Of a stretch of 64,000 nt of DNA, positions 1 to 11,357 are shown piece after piece. The notes beneath the pieces were generated by a model that was not told the origin of the DNA, ran no database searches, and saw only the letters and a program-made list of their open reading frames with translations. Position numbers and translations under genes: made by a program. This DNA comes from Plazaster borealis. Its lineage: Eukaryota > Echinodermata > Asteroidea > Forcipulatida > Labidiasteridae. The stretch spans positions 24,723,063 through 24,787,062 of the forward strand of contig CM037472.1 in the NCBI GenBank assembly GCA_021014325.1, read 5' to 3'. The stretch's first letter is position 1. Each line of letters begins with the position of its first letter.

Positions 1-859
1 GACCTGTTGCCCCCCCCCCCCCCCGCCAAAAAAGGCCCCAAAGACCCCTGCTTTAATGTTTTAGGCCTAAGTGCTGATTACACCAAAGGGGAGGGAAGTC
101 TTTCACCTGTTTTTGGACAGGCGCCTGCTATGTTGTTTTTACAAATTAACAACTTGTGTACAGGCTCTAAAGGAATTTTAAAGGTGGGCTTTATTGTCGA
201 TATTAATTAAGTTATTTTTCAACAACTTCACCCACCTGTTTAAAGTCTTACTCCCCCCCCCCCCCAGGGGCCTGTGAGCCAGGTGCCTTTACCATAAACC
301 CAGCAGATATTTTCATAGTTCATACCAAACGCACCAGGTGATCACACGCCATCCAGGGGGAGATCTCCTACATAAACCAATCCGGGTTTTCTCTCCGGAG
401 CCTTTGCTATTTAATATTTTTTAAAAATAATACCAGTGACTGAGGTGACTAAGGACACGTGCGCATCGCTGTAAGGTAACAGTATCTGTGGAGAAGCCAT
501 TGATTTGATGCCGCCATCTGACACACAAGCCCCAGTCAATAAGATTCACAGCTCCTGTGTATTGGTTACAGTAGGAGCACCCAAAAGTAAACACCGATCC
601 ACTGATCCCTCTGAAATCCAAGTCCCAAATTGAAATTTAATTGCCTGGGACTATTGATCCATGATCTGAGTCAGACTTTCTGGAATGGTTGTTTCTTGTC
701 ACCCCTTTTGCCATCTGACAATGAAACCTTTTACGGCTGCAATATCTTAAAGGGATATTTTGTACTTCTGTAATGTGTGAAAAGTAGTTTTGCGTGGGTT
801 TTTTTTTTCCCGCTTTTTTTTTCCCTGATAAAAGTGTATTGTTTGAGAGTATTGTACAG
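1..859. other. Non-coding, poly-C tracts, no recognised gene
   Basis: Two long C homopolymers sit near positions 10-24 and 251-265. The rest is AT-rich sequence in which I see no conserved coding segment, splice-bounded exon or familiar repeat. The short open frames here have no recognisable composition or motif. Confidence 0.5.
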
Positions 860-1185
860 AGTGTTGGTTCGAGTCCCGATCTTGACACTTGTGTCTTTAA
901 GCAAGACACTAACCATTTTTGCTTCGTCCATCGGATGGGACGTAAAGCAGTTGGTCCTGTGTGTTGTGTAGTGCACGTAAAAGGAACCCATTTACACTTA
1001 TCGCTAAGATATAAGAGATGGGGTTTGCCCCGGTGTTTTTGGCAGTGGCTGCTTAATGCACTGCCCCACCTTGCACCCTTACAAAGTGCTACATAAATGT
1101 CATAGTTCAAAAACTTCAAAAAACCTGTTAATAAATAATGATAAGCGCTTTGAGACGCTCTAAAAGCACTATATAGAAAAACTAG
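860..1185 (+). mobile_element. tRNA-headed SINE, 5' truncated, with LINE-like tail
   Basis: The element begins at a pol III B-box-like GGTTCGAGTCCC (866-877) and continues with the same body as the fuller copy at 33436: a 'gacacttgtgtctttaagca' stretch, 'catcggatgggacgtaa', 'tgcacgtaaaaggaa' and 'ggggtttgccccggtg'. It ends in 'agcgctttgagac...aaaagcactatata', a 3' tail type shared by many tRNA SINEs and their partner LINEs. The A-box half of the tRNA head is missing, so this is a 5'-truncated copy. Confidence 0.75.
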
Positions 1186-2040
1186 TTATTAATATTCTTA
1201 AATAATCATAATTTAAATTTGTCACTTTTTTTTCTCAAAATGAGCAAGAATCCAAAATGAAAATAACAGAACATCTCACATGTTTCCTTCTGTGTAATTT
1301 CTGTGTCTCAAGGAGAATCAATAAAAATAATGTTTGTGATCTACCGTACCTTTAATAAGTCATTGAAATTAGGTGTTTTTTTGTTTTAAGAAATAGAAGC
1401 CGTTGTAATAAACCTGTGTAATTCTAGACCAAAAGAGCAGAGGGTAATTCACACTCTAGTAGAATGAACTTGTGTGGAATTCATAAACACGTACACGTCA
1501 TGGGTTTGGTCATAGATGAGTTAGGGTTGCATCATGATCTATTGAGTTACACAGAGTTGGGGCTGTGGTTTGGGTGGTCACAAATGGTCTTTATTAAGTA
1601 TGCAGTTTTTTTTACTCATGTGAAAATTACTTGTGTGCTTACTGATTAGAGAAATAATGCATTCAAATTAATAGGGACTGATCCATTTAAACATGAAACA
1701 AGTTTTTTTTACAGAGCCATATCTGAAGTGATAATGTTGGGTCGTTGCTATGTGGCTTCATCGTGGTCCAATTTTATGGTGCTGCTTACCGAAAATTCTG
1801 TTCTTACGGCCTGTAGAATCATGCACGTTACAGGGCACCAAGTGTAAGAAACGCCATGAAATTGAGCTCAACCATCGTGAAATACAGACATTTGCATTAG
1901 GTCTACAAAGTGCAGCTTGAAGACCAACTACAAGATTGATAATTATCACACACAATATTGAACAGTTTCAGTCGGAGTGAATGCCCAATGATAATAAATT
2001 TTACACCAGAAACAATTCTTTAAAGCACATTTATAACATT
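1186..2040. other. Unrecognised AT-rich non-coding sequence
   Basis: No coding exon or repeat that I can name. The open frames on either strand are short and show no motif. Confidence 0.4.
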
Positions 2041-2125
2041 GGTATTTTCAAATAATGAAATAATGAAATAACAAACCTGTGAAATTTTAGGCTCAATCGG
2101 TCTTCGGAGTCATGAGAAAACAGTA
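2041..2125. repeat. Fragment of TTAA MITE family B
   Basis: The stretch 'aataacaaacctgtgaaa' followed by 'aggctcaatcggtc' matches the interior of the family-B MITEs at 4140, 16834 and 17823 (which read 'ataacaagcctgtgaaaat' and 'gctcaattggtcatcg'). Neither terminal repeat is present, so only an internal fragment survives. Confidence 0.55.
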
Positions 2126-3739
2126 AAAATCCCCATTATATGTTTTCACTGTTTTCAAACATCGGGTTTTGGACACTCAAGATAAAAAGTATTGCTCTAC
2201 TCATTTCCTAAAAACTGTAGCATTTCAAGCAAAACTATTTCAAGGGAAGTTTTCCACCATGACTATCTTTACACCATGTAAGTTTAAGTGCAAATCTGTG
2301 AACATTTTGTTTTCAATCTTACCAATGTTGTACACACCCTTTCAAGAAATAGTTCAGTCTGAAATACTGTTTAAAGTAAATTGCACCCCTAAAATGGCCA
2401 TTGCTTTTTTCGATTGCCGCAATTCAAATAAGCACACACATGAATGTCAGTGAATGTTTACCCTTATATAGCAAAGCAAAATGCTACACAAAATGTATCA
2501 GTTGCTACTCAAAAATCATCATTTGCCTCTCAATAATTAGCATACATAAAACAAGTTCACTCTAAATATACTGCTATGCAAAATTGCTGGACGAAATCGT
2601 TCCATGAATGTGCACAACAACCTGGACAGAACACAAACCGTTCTTCATTGTTTTTACCCAATCTGGACCACAAGTCGTTGTGACAGGTTTTGTATGGTGT
2701 GGTTATTGGAAACCGGTGGATAGAAACTAATTTTACTCAAATCCAAAACAACAAGATCTTTAAATATGATGTCATCATTTACTACAAACTCAACTAAAAT
2801 ATATTTATGGAATGCGGAAAAATATAGCGCTTTTGCATTCCATACAACGAGGCTGAAGGCCAAGTCCGATATGGACTCAGACCAACTATATTTCTCTGTA
2901 TTCCACGAGCGCGCATGTGATAAGTAATTTATTTTCAAGCAAACTTACGCGTATCATAAAATAGCGCATTACGCTGAGCTAGAACCACGCGTTAGAGAGG
3001 TTTGATATGGGCTGTGCAATGTAGGGTTATATCACACTCTTGTTGCTAAGGATCAAACCAATTGGAATCGAGGGTTCAAGTTTGCTTGAAGATAAATGCA
3101 GTTGTGGCCACAACACACAGCAAAATGTTACCTGTAAAAGAAAATATGAGTATAAATAATAGCATTTATTAGGCATTTTTAAACATTGTATTGAAGCACT
3201 TTACACTATTACTCCCCATTAAGTATTACTGCTGCCTTAAGTATTCCTGAGACCCTCTCAACTCCTTTGGAGTATGCAGCACTGGCAGCGAAATTGGCAC
3301 ACAGATTGCTAATCAGTCGCATCAACATTTTGTTCCCAGGTACTTACTTACTACTAGGTTAAGAGAGCAATCAACTATAGTAAATAAAATATTAAATGAA
3401 ATTGTATGTCAGCTCAAGTCTCAAATCCAATGATACATCATCATTGTCAAAATTAATGACAAATTCAAAAAGTTTGACCATAACTCTGTACATCTACCGC
3501 AATTGAGTTTGTAACCATACCCATTAATTTAAGAATAATTACAACCACACTTAAACTAGTGACATGAACCACCGGCACCTTTTTCAAATTGAATTAACCT
3601 CCCCCTGTCATCCCCTGATGTGATGCCTCCCACTCCCATAGTGGTTCACCTCTACGCCCTGTGCGTGAGCTTTCTGGCATATTTGGCCCAAACACTGCCC
3701 ACCCTACTGCTTTGCTTTCGTTATGAAAGCAAATAGATA
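2126..3739. other. Unrecognised non-coding sequence
   Basis: No exon with splice sites and no family member is evident. Open frames at 2169-2453 (+) and 2654-2938 (-) have no recognisable domain. Confidence 0.4.
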
Positions 3740-3743
3740 TTAA

Positions 3744-4135
3744 AGGGATTGTATACGTTTGGTAATTGGAACCCACTGTTTGTTTCAATCCTATATAGTT
3801 GTAAATATATACCATTCAACTAACCTGTGAAGATTTCATTTCAAAAGGTGTTAGCGCTTTTGAGATATTGCCGAAAATCTGGAACGGTTATGTCCACGCA
3901 GGAAGAATAATCTGCAATTGGACTACACAATCTGAGAAACGTTACTGCAGTGACGCTTCTCAGATTCAATTTTTTGGGGGGGATAAAAAGTGATATCTTT
4001 TTCTATAACCACAGTACTTTCAAGTGAAAAGTTTCTCAAAATGCATTATACTATCCAAAGCTGCTGTACTTCTCACCAAGTAAGTTTTTATTGCCATCAA
4101 TTTTCAGAGTCATTACCAAACTTATAAAGACCCCT
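3744..4135. mobile_element. TTAA-flanked MITE, family A
   Basis: The element starts after TTAA (3740-3743) with 'agggattgtatacgtttggt' and ends near 4135 after 'gtcattaccaaac'. It is a close copy of the element at 14138-14526, sharing 'aacccactgtttg', 'gaaaatctgga', 'cggttatgtcca' and 'ctgagaaacgtta'. It carries a 'ctgagaaacg...cttctcag' internal hairpin. TIRs plus a TTAA target are typical of non-autonomous piggyBac- or Kolobok-like elements; no transposase is present here. Confidence 0.8.
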
Positions 4136-4139
4136 ATAA

Positions 4140-4460
4140 AGGCGTCGTACATGTTTGGTAATTGTCAAAGACCAGTGTTCTCATTTGGTGTATCCCAACA
4201 TATGCATAAAATAACAAGCCTGTGAAAATTTGTGCTCAATTGGTCATCGAATTGCAAAAAAATGATGAAAGAAAAAACACCCTTGTTGTACAAATTTGTG
4301 TGCTTTCATATAGGAATAAAAACTTCTTGCAAGAAGTTTTTATTATTTTAGTGAGAAATTACCTCTTTCTCAAAAACTACGTTACTTCAGAGGGAGTCGT
4401 TTCTCACAATGTTTTTTAAATGGATGTAATTCTTCAAAAACTAAGTATTGTATGACGTCT
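4140..4460. mobile_element. TTAA-flanked MITE, family B
   Basis: It abuts the preceding family-A MITE directly and ends at TTAA (4461-4464). The left end 'aggcgtcgtacatgtttggt' and the interior match the copy at 17823-18182. A perfect internal palindrome 'aaaacttcttgcaagaagtt' is shared by all B copies. The left target site is decayed to ATAA (4136-4139). Confidence 0.8.
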
Positions 4461-4464
4461 TTAA

Positions 4465-5432
4465 ATGTCATTTGTAGCAGACAACTCATAAAAACACCCT
4501 GATAAAACTTGAGATTGCTCACAAAATACCACCCCCCCCCCTTCCCTCTTGACATCTCTAATGACTAGAAGTAAAAGGCGGCAGATAACTGTCCTCAAAG
4601 GGGAAACCGCGCTGTGCTTTGTCCCAGAATGCAGAAAGCGTTTCCAACCCTTGTCTCTGCCATCAATCATTCCACTGAACTCTGGGCTTGAAGTTGCACT
4701 CTCAGATATTGTTTGTTTTTGTAGATAGTTCGGTTGGAGTTACCGCTCAGTGCAAATTGAATGACTGACAGTGTATCTTTGTGACTACATTTCTCGCTTG
4801 ATGTGAATGTTTTTTATGTTACCCCGTGAACTCTTCAGGGTTTTTTGGGGGGTGTCTTTGATGTATATAGCACTGGTTTTAATCAGAGTATACTTTGTGC
4901 ATTCTTGTGCAAGGATGCTTTTGATTTATGAACTTGCATTATTATTTTGCTTTGCATTAACTTGTTTCCAATGTGGTTGTTATATTTGCAAAGTGCAGTG
5001 GGGTAACAGTGGTGCCCCCCCCCAATTGATGTCCGTGCCCCCCCCCCCCCCATTTTGAAATCTGGACTTTTGGGATTGGAATTTTCCAATGTTTTAATGT
5101 GATAATTTTTGATTTTTTTAAAACTGTTTTTCCTTTTACACGCAGAACATGTATTTGTTTTTACACTAACGCCAGATTATCTTATACAAAATAGTAAATT
5201 ACATAAAAAAGGGGCTGAAAAGGGACTTTTAAGAAAAAGGTAAATTAATTGAAACTTGGGCAGAAGTGCCCCCCTAAACATAAAATGGTGCACCCCATTG
5301 ATTTACGTTCCTTTGCAATGTGGGTCCACCACTGTTGTCTGCTTTTTTTAACTGTGCCAATTTTGTTGTAATAATGTCGGAAGATGACAACAGATCGCCT
5401 CCAATCTATTACCATGGTATAACAAAACAATT
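4465..5432. other. Non-coding with poly-C/G-rich repeat remnants
   Basis: Contains C tracts at about 4533 and 5013-5051 and phrases such as 'gtgcccccctaaaca' and 'ccaccactgttgtctgc' that resemble the poly-C repeats near 20165, 51160 and 57115. No coding exon is recognised. Confidence 0.35.
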
Positions 5433-5593
5433 GTTGCACGCTGCGCTGGGGTCCATGGGTTTTGTACACCCTCGGGGTTGGGGGGGGCAAGTGGCACCCC
5501 TGGCTTCACCCTGGGCTGCCCCTTGCACCCTCGGGTGCCATTTGCCCCCTCGGGTGTACAAAACACCATATGAACCCCATCACAGCGTGCAAC
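5433..5593. repeat. Foldback inverted repeat, about 160 bp
   Basis: The left arm begins 'gttgcacgctgcgctggggt' and the right arm ends with the inverse complement 'cacagcgtgcaac'. Both arms carry 'ttttgtacaccc' and 'tggcacccc'-type stretches in inverted order. The arms diverge moderately, so this is an old foldback MITE or hairpin-forming repeat. The overlapping open frames on both strands are by-products of the symmetry. Confidence 0.75.
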
Positions 5594-6414
5594 AATATAT
5601 ATGTATAATGTTTTCCACATGCTTTAAACAAAAAAACATGTAATATAATAGGAAAGTTTTTATTATAAACTGTCAACCCCACATAGCACCGTTTCCTGTC
5701 AAATTTTGAATCTGGATCTTTGAAAAGGTTTTATCTTATCGTGAAGCGAGGACCATTTGGACTCCAAAGTGATGAGGCTTGCTGAGAGTGTTCTTATCAA
5801 GCTTTTAAATGGAGCAAAGACTCCTCACTAAAAGGAAAATGGGTCTTAGAATTTGCCGCAATGTATCTGAAGTGCATTTTATAGTTTTAAGCTTGTAACG
5901 TTGTAGATAAACAGGGGGCACTTAGTTTTATCTGCAAGATGTGACCCAGATGCATGTTCGTTGAATCGAGTGAGTTTTATTTGTACACGTACAGCAAGTT
6001 TTCAAGTAAGTTAGCAAGTGAAACTGACAAGATAAACAATAGTAAAGAATTTCTCTATGACTTCTCAAAGTCAACTTTTCATTCATGGGGAGCGGGCATT
6101 TACAGTGAATTTGCAAAATGTTTAGTTTATGCATTTAAAATAATTTCGTGGGAAGATCTAATTGGAAAATAAACAACACAACATAATAATAACTAGAGGT
6201 GTTCCGGGGTGAAGCCCAAACACCCACAAAAAGATGGGAATTTGTGTAACAATATGTCCTCTCAAAAAGAAAGATAGACAAAAAAGGAAGTAGCTGTTGC
6301 AAGCTTCTTATTAACAAAAATGACCTGTGGTATAAATGCCAACATTTTTAATTCCGGCGTCAGGTTTCGACCCTCACAGAGTTTTTCTCAAAAGGAAATA
6401 TAACAACACAACAC

Positions 6415-6450
6415 ACACACACATACACATCATCATCATTGTCATCATGC
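6415..6450. repeat. Microsatellite (AC)n / (ATC)n
   Basis: A run of AC dinucleotides is followed by 'catcatcatcattgtcatca'. It lies just 3' of the LINE tail fragment on the minus strand, a common position for simple repeats. Confidence 0.7.
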
Positions 6451-6485
6451 TGTCAGTCGTGTAGTGACGAAGAGTGCTTCCATTA

Positions 6486-6614
6486 CTTGACAGCCGCTCT
6501 CTAGTCAGCTCTTTGGGTTGCCAGAGATGGCCATGACTTTGTGTCAATTTCCCTCCGTGTCAGATTTCTCTTGATTGTATCCCTGTAGCTGAGGCCCTGC
6601 CTGGTCTTCTGGAC
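6486..6614 (-). pseudogene. Non-LTR retrotransposon ORF2 C-terminal fragment (dead)
   Basis: The minus-strand translation reads YRDTIKRNL, then SWPSLATQRAD, a stop, and RAAVK. This matches the family pattern seen at the C-terminus of many LINE reverse transcriptases (an Arg-Tyr-Arg-Asp segment, then a Trp, then D-W-R and a basic end). The Trp expected after the Asp is a TAG stop, a one-base change from TGG, so the copy is inactive. Only about 43 residues are visible; the polymerase domain is absent. A chance match is possible but the spacing of the conserved positions is convincing. Confidence 0.6.
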
Positions 6615-7715
6615 CCTTCAGAGAGTATAGCGGACCTGTTTGGTTAGTCTTTTAGATGGTATTCTCAGTAGGTGTTCTGTCCCGAGGTTTTTTCTTATGT
6701 GGAGATCTTCCATAGAAGGCAAACCTGTGCACATGGCTTGAATTTGGGAGAAAAATCCACAAGACCTCAGGGCTTGTAGCCTCAAAAATGTTTACTGGAC
6801 CAGAAATTTGTGTAAGACCAGAATCAAAATGAGAAAAAACTTCCTGATTCCTGCAACATGCTTTTAAATGTTTTATTTGAACAGTAATTGCACTAAAGAC
6901 ATGTTTCTTCAAATACTTTAGTTTAACAGAGTTTATGGCTGTAAAAATTATATTGTTGGGAAAAGCACAATTTAGCCATGAAATATATATTAAAGTAAAA
7001 AGTTTGTAACAAATCAACAAAGAAAATCCAAGAATACGACTTGACCTCCGTTTCCGGTTACTTGTAAAAAATTAAGAATTTTGCCCAACTGACGTTTATG
7101 TTGTCACTAAACCCATGTCTAACAAATTCGGGCGTGATTGGCAAATAGGGTTTGTAAAAAAATAAGCGTCCTCGTCCCAAGTTTTATTTTTCTTTCAATG
7201 TTAATTTGAACAAATTATTTGTATTGTATAAAAATTGAAATTTTATTTATAACAAATTGCTATGGGTATTGTTTTCTTCAAGAATTTTGTATAAATAGAA
7301 TTTAAAAAGAAGATTTGATCTCATAGAAAAATATAGTCTTCGTTTGAGTTTTTTGACTTGGTCACGGAAGTCTGAATATGCGCGAGACTTGCACAGTCTA
7401 TTCCTGCCCTAAGACTGCCAGGGTAAGACTACCAGGGTCCAAACTGTTGTAGCCTGATTTGATAGCTCAATTAGTAGTGTCAATAACAATCTTATCGTCA
7501 TCAAGGAAATTGACAAAGACGGCTGGCTTGAGTGATTACATTCCATCCAGCCTCTTTAGAAGTATGTTTAGGGATTGTTTTTTCTCTCTCGATAGCAATC
7601 TAAAATTGAGCTTTCCTGTGCTCTATTTTCTTCAACTTGATGAGCCTAAAGAAAAGGGAAGAAGAAAAACAACACCAATAAGTTGGCAATGTCCTCACTC
7701 TGAAATGAAATAGCG
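6615..7715. other. Unrecognised AT-rich non-coding sequence
   Basis: No exon of LRRC57 or of another gene could be identified here. Open frames at 6652-7020 (-) and 7459-7713 (+) show no known domain. Confidence 0.4.
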
Positions 7716-7885
7716 TGTCATGGCTGAGCGGTTTAGTGTACTGGACTCAAGTTCTGGTGGCTAAGTCATCAGGGTGTGGGTTCGAATCCCGGTCATAGCG
7801 CTTGTGTCCTTGAGCAAGACACTTAACTATATTTGACTCTCTTCATCCACGGTACATAGTTACCTGAATGGTCAATATATGTTTC
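7716..7885 (+). mobile_element. tRNA-Leu/Ser-like SINE head and partial body
   Basis: An A-box-like 'tggctgagcggtttagtg' near 7721 and a B box GGGTTCGAATCCC (7778-7790) are separated by a long variable-arm-like segment, the layout of a class II (Leu/Ser) tRNA. 'gcgcttgtgtccttgagcaa' follows, as in the copies at 33436 and 47483. The body stops early and runs into the tRNA-like TIR element that follows. Confidence 0.75.
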
Positions 7886-8172
7886 AGTCGATCCCACTGC
7901 TGCCGGTTGTATCGTAAACTTTGGTCATCCCTGGCTACATGGCAGTTACAGATCAAATGGCTTCTGACTGGCAACCCCGAACAAAGATATTGACAAAATA
8001 GATTAGGGCAACATTAGGGCTGCATAGCTCAGTTGGTAGAGTGCCGGCACGTTAATCAGGAGGTCGCAGGTTCAAGTCCTGCTCTAGTCAGTATTTTCTT
8101 TGTTCAACCCCAAACTATTAATAATTACTTAGTCAGTTTCCCTTGTGGTTTATTACATGGTCGTAAAAACTC
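7886..8172 (+). mobile_element. tRNA-like element with inverted terminal motif, right part
   Basis: This copy reads 'gatcccactgctgcc', 'catccctggctacatggcag', 'acaaagatattgacaaaata', then a tRNA-like core 'tagctcagttggtagagtgc' with B box 'ggttcaagtcc' (about 8070), and ends 'gtcagtttcccttgtggttt' (about 8147-8166). The last motif is the inverse complement of 'aaaccacaagggaaactgac', which begins sister copies at 9378 and 33114. Taken together the family has inverted ends around a tRNA-like core. It is treated as a mobile element rather than a tRNA gene. Confidence 0.65.
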
Positions 8173-8260
8173 TGTTAGACATATCACTAAGAACAAGATT
8201 TCTTTGAAATGAGTGATATTTAAACAGTTATTCTAATTTTATTTTTAAAATTTTCATTGA

Positions 8261-8587
<327 letters not shown>

Positions 8588-8635
8588 TAGCAGAAAATAA
8601 GCAGTTTGTTTTAAAATTTAACAAACCCCCCTTGC

Positions 8636-8938
8636 ATAGGCTGCCATCAGTGTGTGGGTTCGAATCCCGGCCAGGACATTTGTGTCCTGGAGCAAGATAC
8701 TTCACTATAATTTGCTTCTCTTCATCCAAGGGTATAAATGGGTACCTGCAAGGGTAGAGGTGATATTGTGTTTGAAAAAGCTTTCGGAGCGCCACGGCAG
8801 CCCGGTGCTGTATACTCCCAGGGAGCTGAGAAAGATTAAAGGAATGTTATTGGCCCAATGACCATGGCACAAATGTAAAGTGCATTGATATGTTATTGTA
8901 AAATGCACTGCATAAGAACTAGTTATTATTATTATTAA
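8636..8938 (+). mobile_element. tRNA-headed SINE (second body type) in LRRC57 intron
   Basis: Begins about 100 bp after the LRRC57 splice donor. A B box GGGTTCGAATCCC lies at 8656-8668, followed by 'gtataaatgggtacctgcaa', 'gtatactcccagggagctga' and 'aaatgtaaagtgcattgata', ending in an ATT microsatellite (about 8923-8936). The body matches the copy at 40770 but differs from that at 33436, so at least two SINE subfamilies share the tRNA head. Confidence 0.75.
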
Positions 8939-8997
8939 GGTCAAATAATGGAAAACTCGCACGGTGTACGCGTCACGAACAATTTTCAACCAATGAG

Positions 8998-9232
8998 CAG
9001 GGTTTGCCCTTAACTTTTTAAGTGACTGGCCAGCAGGACCAGTTAGCTTGGCACTTCACTAGTCTGTCAGCTTTTTCACTAGTCAATACTTTATATTAAA
9101 TAGGGATACTTTTTATCACTAAACTAAACAGCCGGACTACTTTAGAGTGAAGTTTGACTGGTCCTCGGGTGTTTTAACTGGCATTTGGCCAGCGGACCAG
9201 TGTTAAGGGAGTTAAGGGAGAATGCTGAATGA
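8998..9232. repeat. Imperfect inverted-repeat element
   Basis: The left side 'cccttaactttttaagtgac' with 'tggccagcaggaccagt' is mirrored on the right by 'ggccagcggaccagtgttaa' and 'gggagttaaggg'. The arms are diverged and the ends uncertain. Confidence 0.4.
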
Positions 9233-9372
9233 GACCTCAGTGAGGGTTGCTGGAAGGTGGTTTTTTGAAGTCAAAATTCAGGAGATTGGGTGTATAAGCT
9301 CAAGATACAATTGTCAACAATGTCTTGAAGCTGAACCACTGGATGAGAGCTCATTGTGATGGCTTCATAATT

Positions 9373-9465
9373 ACCAAGCATATAAACCACAAGGGAAACT
9401 GACTGGGTAAATAGGGAGACCGCCAACATAGGGCCAGATAGCTCAGTTGGTAGAGCGCTTTAAGC
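9373..9465 (+). mobile_element. tRNA-like TIR element, left end fragment
   Basis: Starts with the terminal motif 'aaaccacaagggaaactgac', then 'agggagaccgccaacatagg' and the tRNA-like 'agctcagttggtagagcgc', and breaks off at about 9465 before the B box. This copy supplies the left terminus missing from the copy at 7886. Confidence 0.65.
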
Positions 9466-10440
9466 CGCCTCCTTTATTTTTTTAGTTTTATTGTATTTTT
9501 GTCCTCAACAAGACTACATTTTTTAATGGGGTTTTTCCGCATCATCTTTGCACCATTCTTTCGATGACTGATTTAATTTACGTACGGTATACTGATATTT
9601 TAGACTTCTAAGTTCTACCAAGCCAACAAATTTTTAATCTGGCTCTTTCCTCCTTGAAAAAAATAATGAAAAAAAAAAAAAGGCCCTCTTCCCCCTTTTT
9701 TTACCCCCCCCCCCCAGGACAATCAACATGTGGGTTTTTTCACTTGGCCTGAAGTGCAGGATACTTTTTTGAGCAGCATGATCAAAATGTGGCCGAGGCA
9801 GATTTTTGCGAATGGACTTGAGATAGATTTACTTATCGTTAAGTTAAATTTTTCCTGGTGATTAAAATGGTGAATTTCCTGGATCCATCTCACATTTAGA
9901 AAATTGCTGGAGTGAAAGAGCCAAACTCAGGTAAAAGGAGACCTTTTTAACTAGTTAAAAAGGAAAACAAAAAATGAATGACAGTAAACAAAACCTAGAC
10001 TACTTCATTTGAATTTGAGTATCTGTAAATCACAGGCAATTTACCCCCTTTGTCTTGACCTCTAATACTCGGCTTCAGGGTAGAGGACATTTTTGTGGCG
10101 AGAAGGGAAGAAGACAATCCTAAATTTGGCGGTTTACTCGGAAAATATTTTAATCCTCAATCATCGTTGCTGTCAGAGACGACAAGGGGTGTGCAACAGT
10201 TTTTGATGAGAACCTCACTTATAGCAAACTGTGTCAAAATATTTACGTTCATAGTCACTGGTGTACTGATTAACTAACAGATATGACAGCATACTTAAAG
10301 GTATGATACAGGATTGGTAAGGATAAAAAACATGATGGGTTAGCACTGGTGGAACAAGAAACATAACCAAAACATTTAAATTTCATTACTTCCATACAGG
10401 CACGTACTGTTGTGGTAGCACAAGCATTTCTTACCAAGGC
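9466..10440. other. Unrecognised intronic sequence
   Basis: Within the LRRC57 intron. Contains A and C homopolymers near 9670 and 9706 but no recognised element or exon. Confidence 0.4.
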
Positions 10441-10820
10441 TGTGTCCGAAATGCCGGGTACTGCTACGGCTACGACTAGATTTCCGCGTCATCATGCATT
10501 GAAGAATAGGAGGTCCTTAGCAACGACCTTAGCAACAGCCGTAGCTGTAGCTGTAGCCGCCAATTCGGATACGGCCTAAGTCTCATTGAGCAAGACTTGT
10601 TTTTGTGGGTCTTCAAAGAGAGCATTATTTTAAATGAAATAAATTTGTAATATATACATGTAGGGCATAGTAGGGCCAGATCAGAATTGACGGTTACGAT
10701 TGTTGCTAAGGATGTTGCTAAAGATGTCTTATACTTCATCGTATGGTGATGCAGTGATGTAGCCGTAGCCATAGCTGTAGCCGTAGCCGTAGCCGTAGCT
10801 GCCAATTCAGAAACGGCCCA
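10441..10820. repeat. Paired 'GTAGCC/GTAGCT' hexamer repeats
   Basis: Two related blocks (about 10441-10580 and 10680-10820) each hold 'cttagcaac'/'gttgctaagga' stretches, a tract of GTAGCC/GTAGCT hexamers and 'gccaattc(a/g)ga(a/t)acggcc'. A third copy is at 41528-41650. The blocks look like copies of one interspersed repeat whose hexamer run varies in length. The Ala/Thr-rich minus-strand open frame here is a consequence of the hexamers. Confidence 0.6.
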
Positions 10821-11357
10821 AGAGGCATATTTTCAGCTGATGCATTTTTGATTAATTGCACACTTTTACATGGCACACAGCCAGGGAGTACGGCACACAT
10901 CCTTTTAATTAGATCGTGTAAGATGGAAAGATGAGACAGAAAGTCATAGTTCGTGATGGTTTATGTATTTTCACTGTCAATGGCCATTTGAATCCATCTG
11001 CAGCTAGCACCCAGACTATGTGGACTAGTAAAACTCCCTCTTGGTTCATGTATGGTAAGGTTTAGGTTATTCAGTATGTGCTGTCGTAGCTTAACGTCAT
11101 TTCCTCCTGAAGTCATGCTCACTTCCTTGACAACACATTCGATCGTACACTCAACACAGTGCACAAACTTACACTTTTTAACATCGCAGTAGTATCCAAA
11201 TCCGGCAAAAATTAATGGTAAAATATGGTGAACTGCTTTGCAAAGATGCAAATTACAAACTATGGGTTTCAGTATAGTATTGATATTTATTTATTTACTA
11301 TTATTTTATTTCTCTCCACAAGTTCAATAAAATTACACACAAAAGAGATACAATAAA

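Noticed and set aside
8030..8098. Possible tRNA gene with A and B boxes
   Set aside because: The same core recurs in diverged copies at 9440, 13700, 15080, 21990 and 33220, with repeat-specific flanks and poor acceptor-stem pairing. It is part of a mobile element.
10476..10805. Ala/Thr-repeat open frame on the minus strand
   Set aside because: Produced by GTAGCC/GTAGCT hexamers; no splice sites and no conserved flanking protein.
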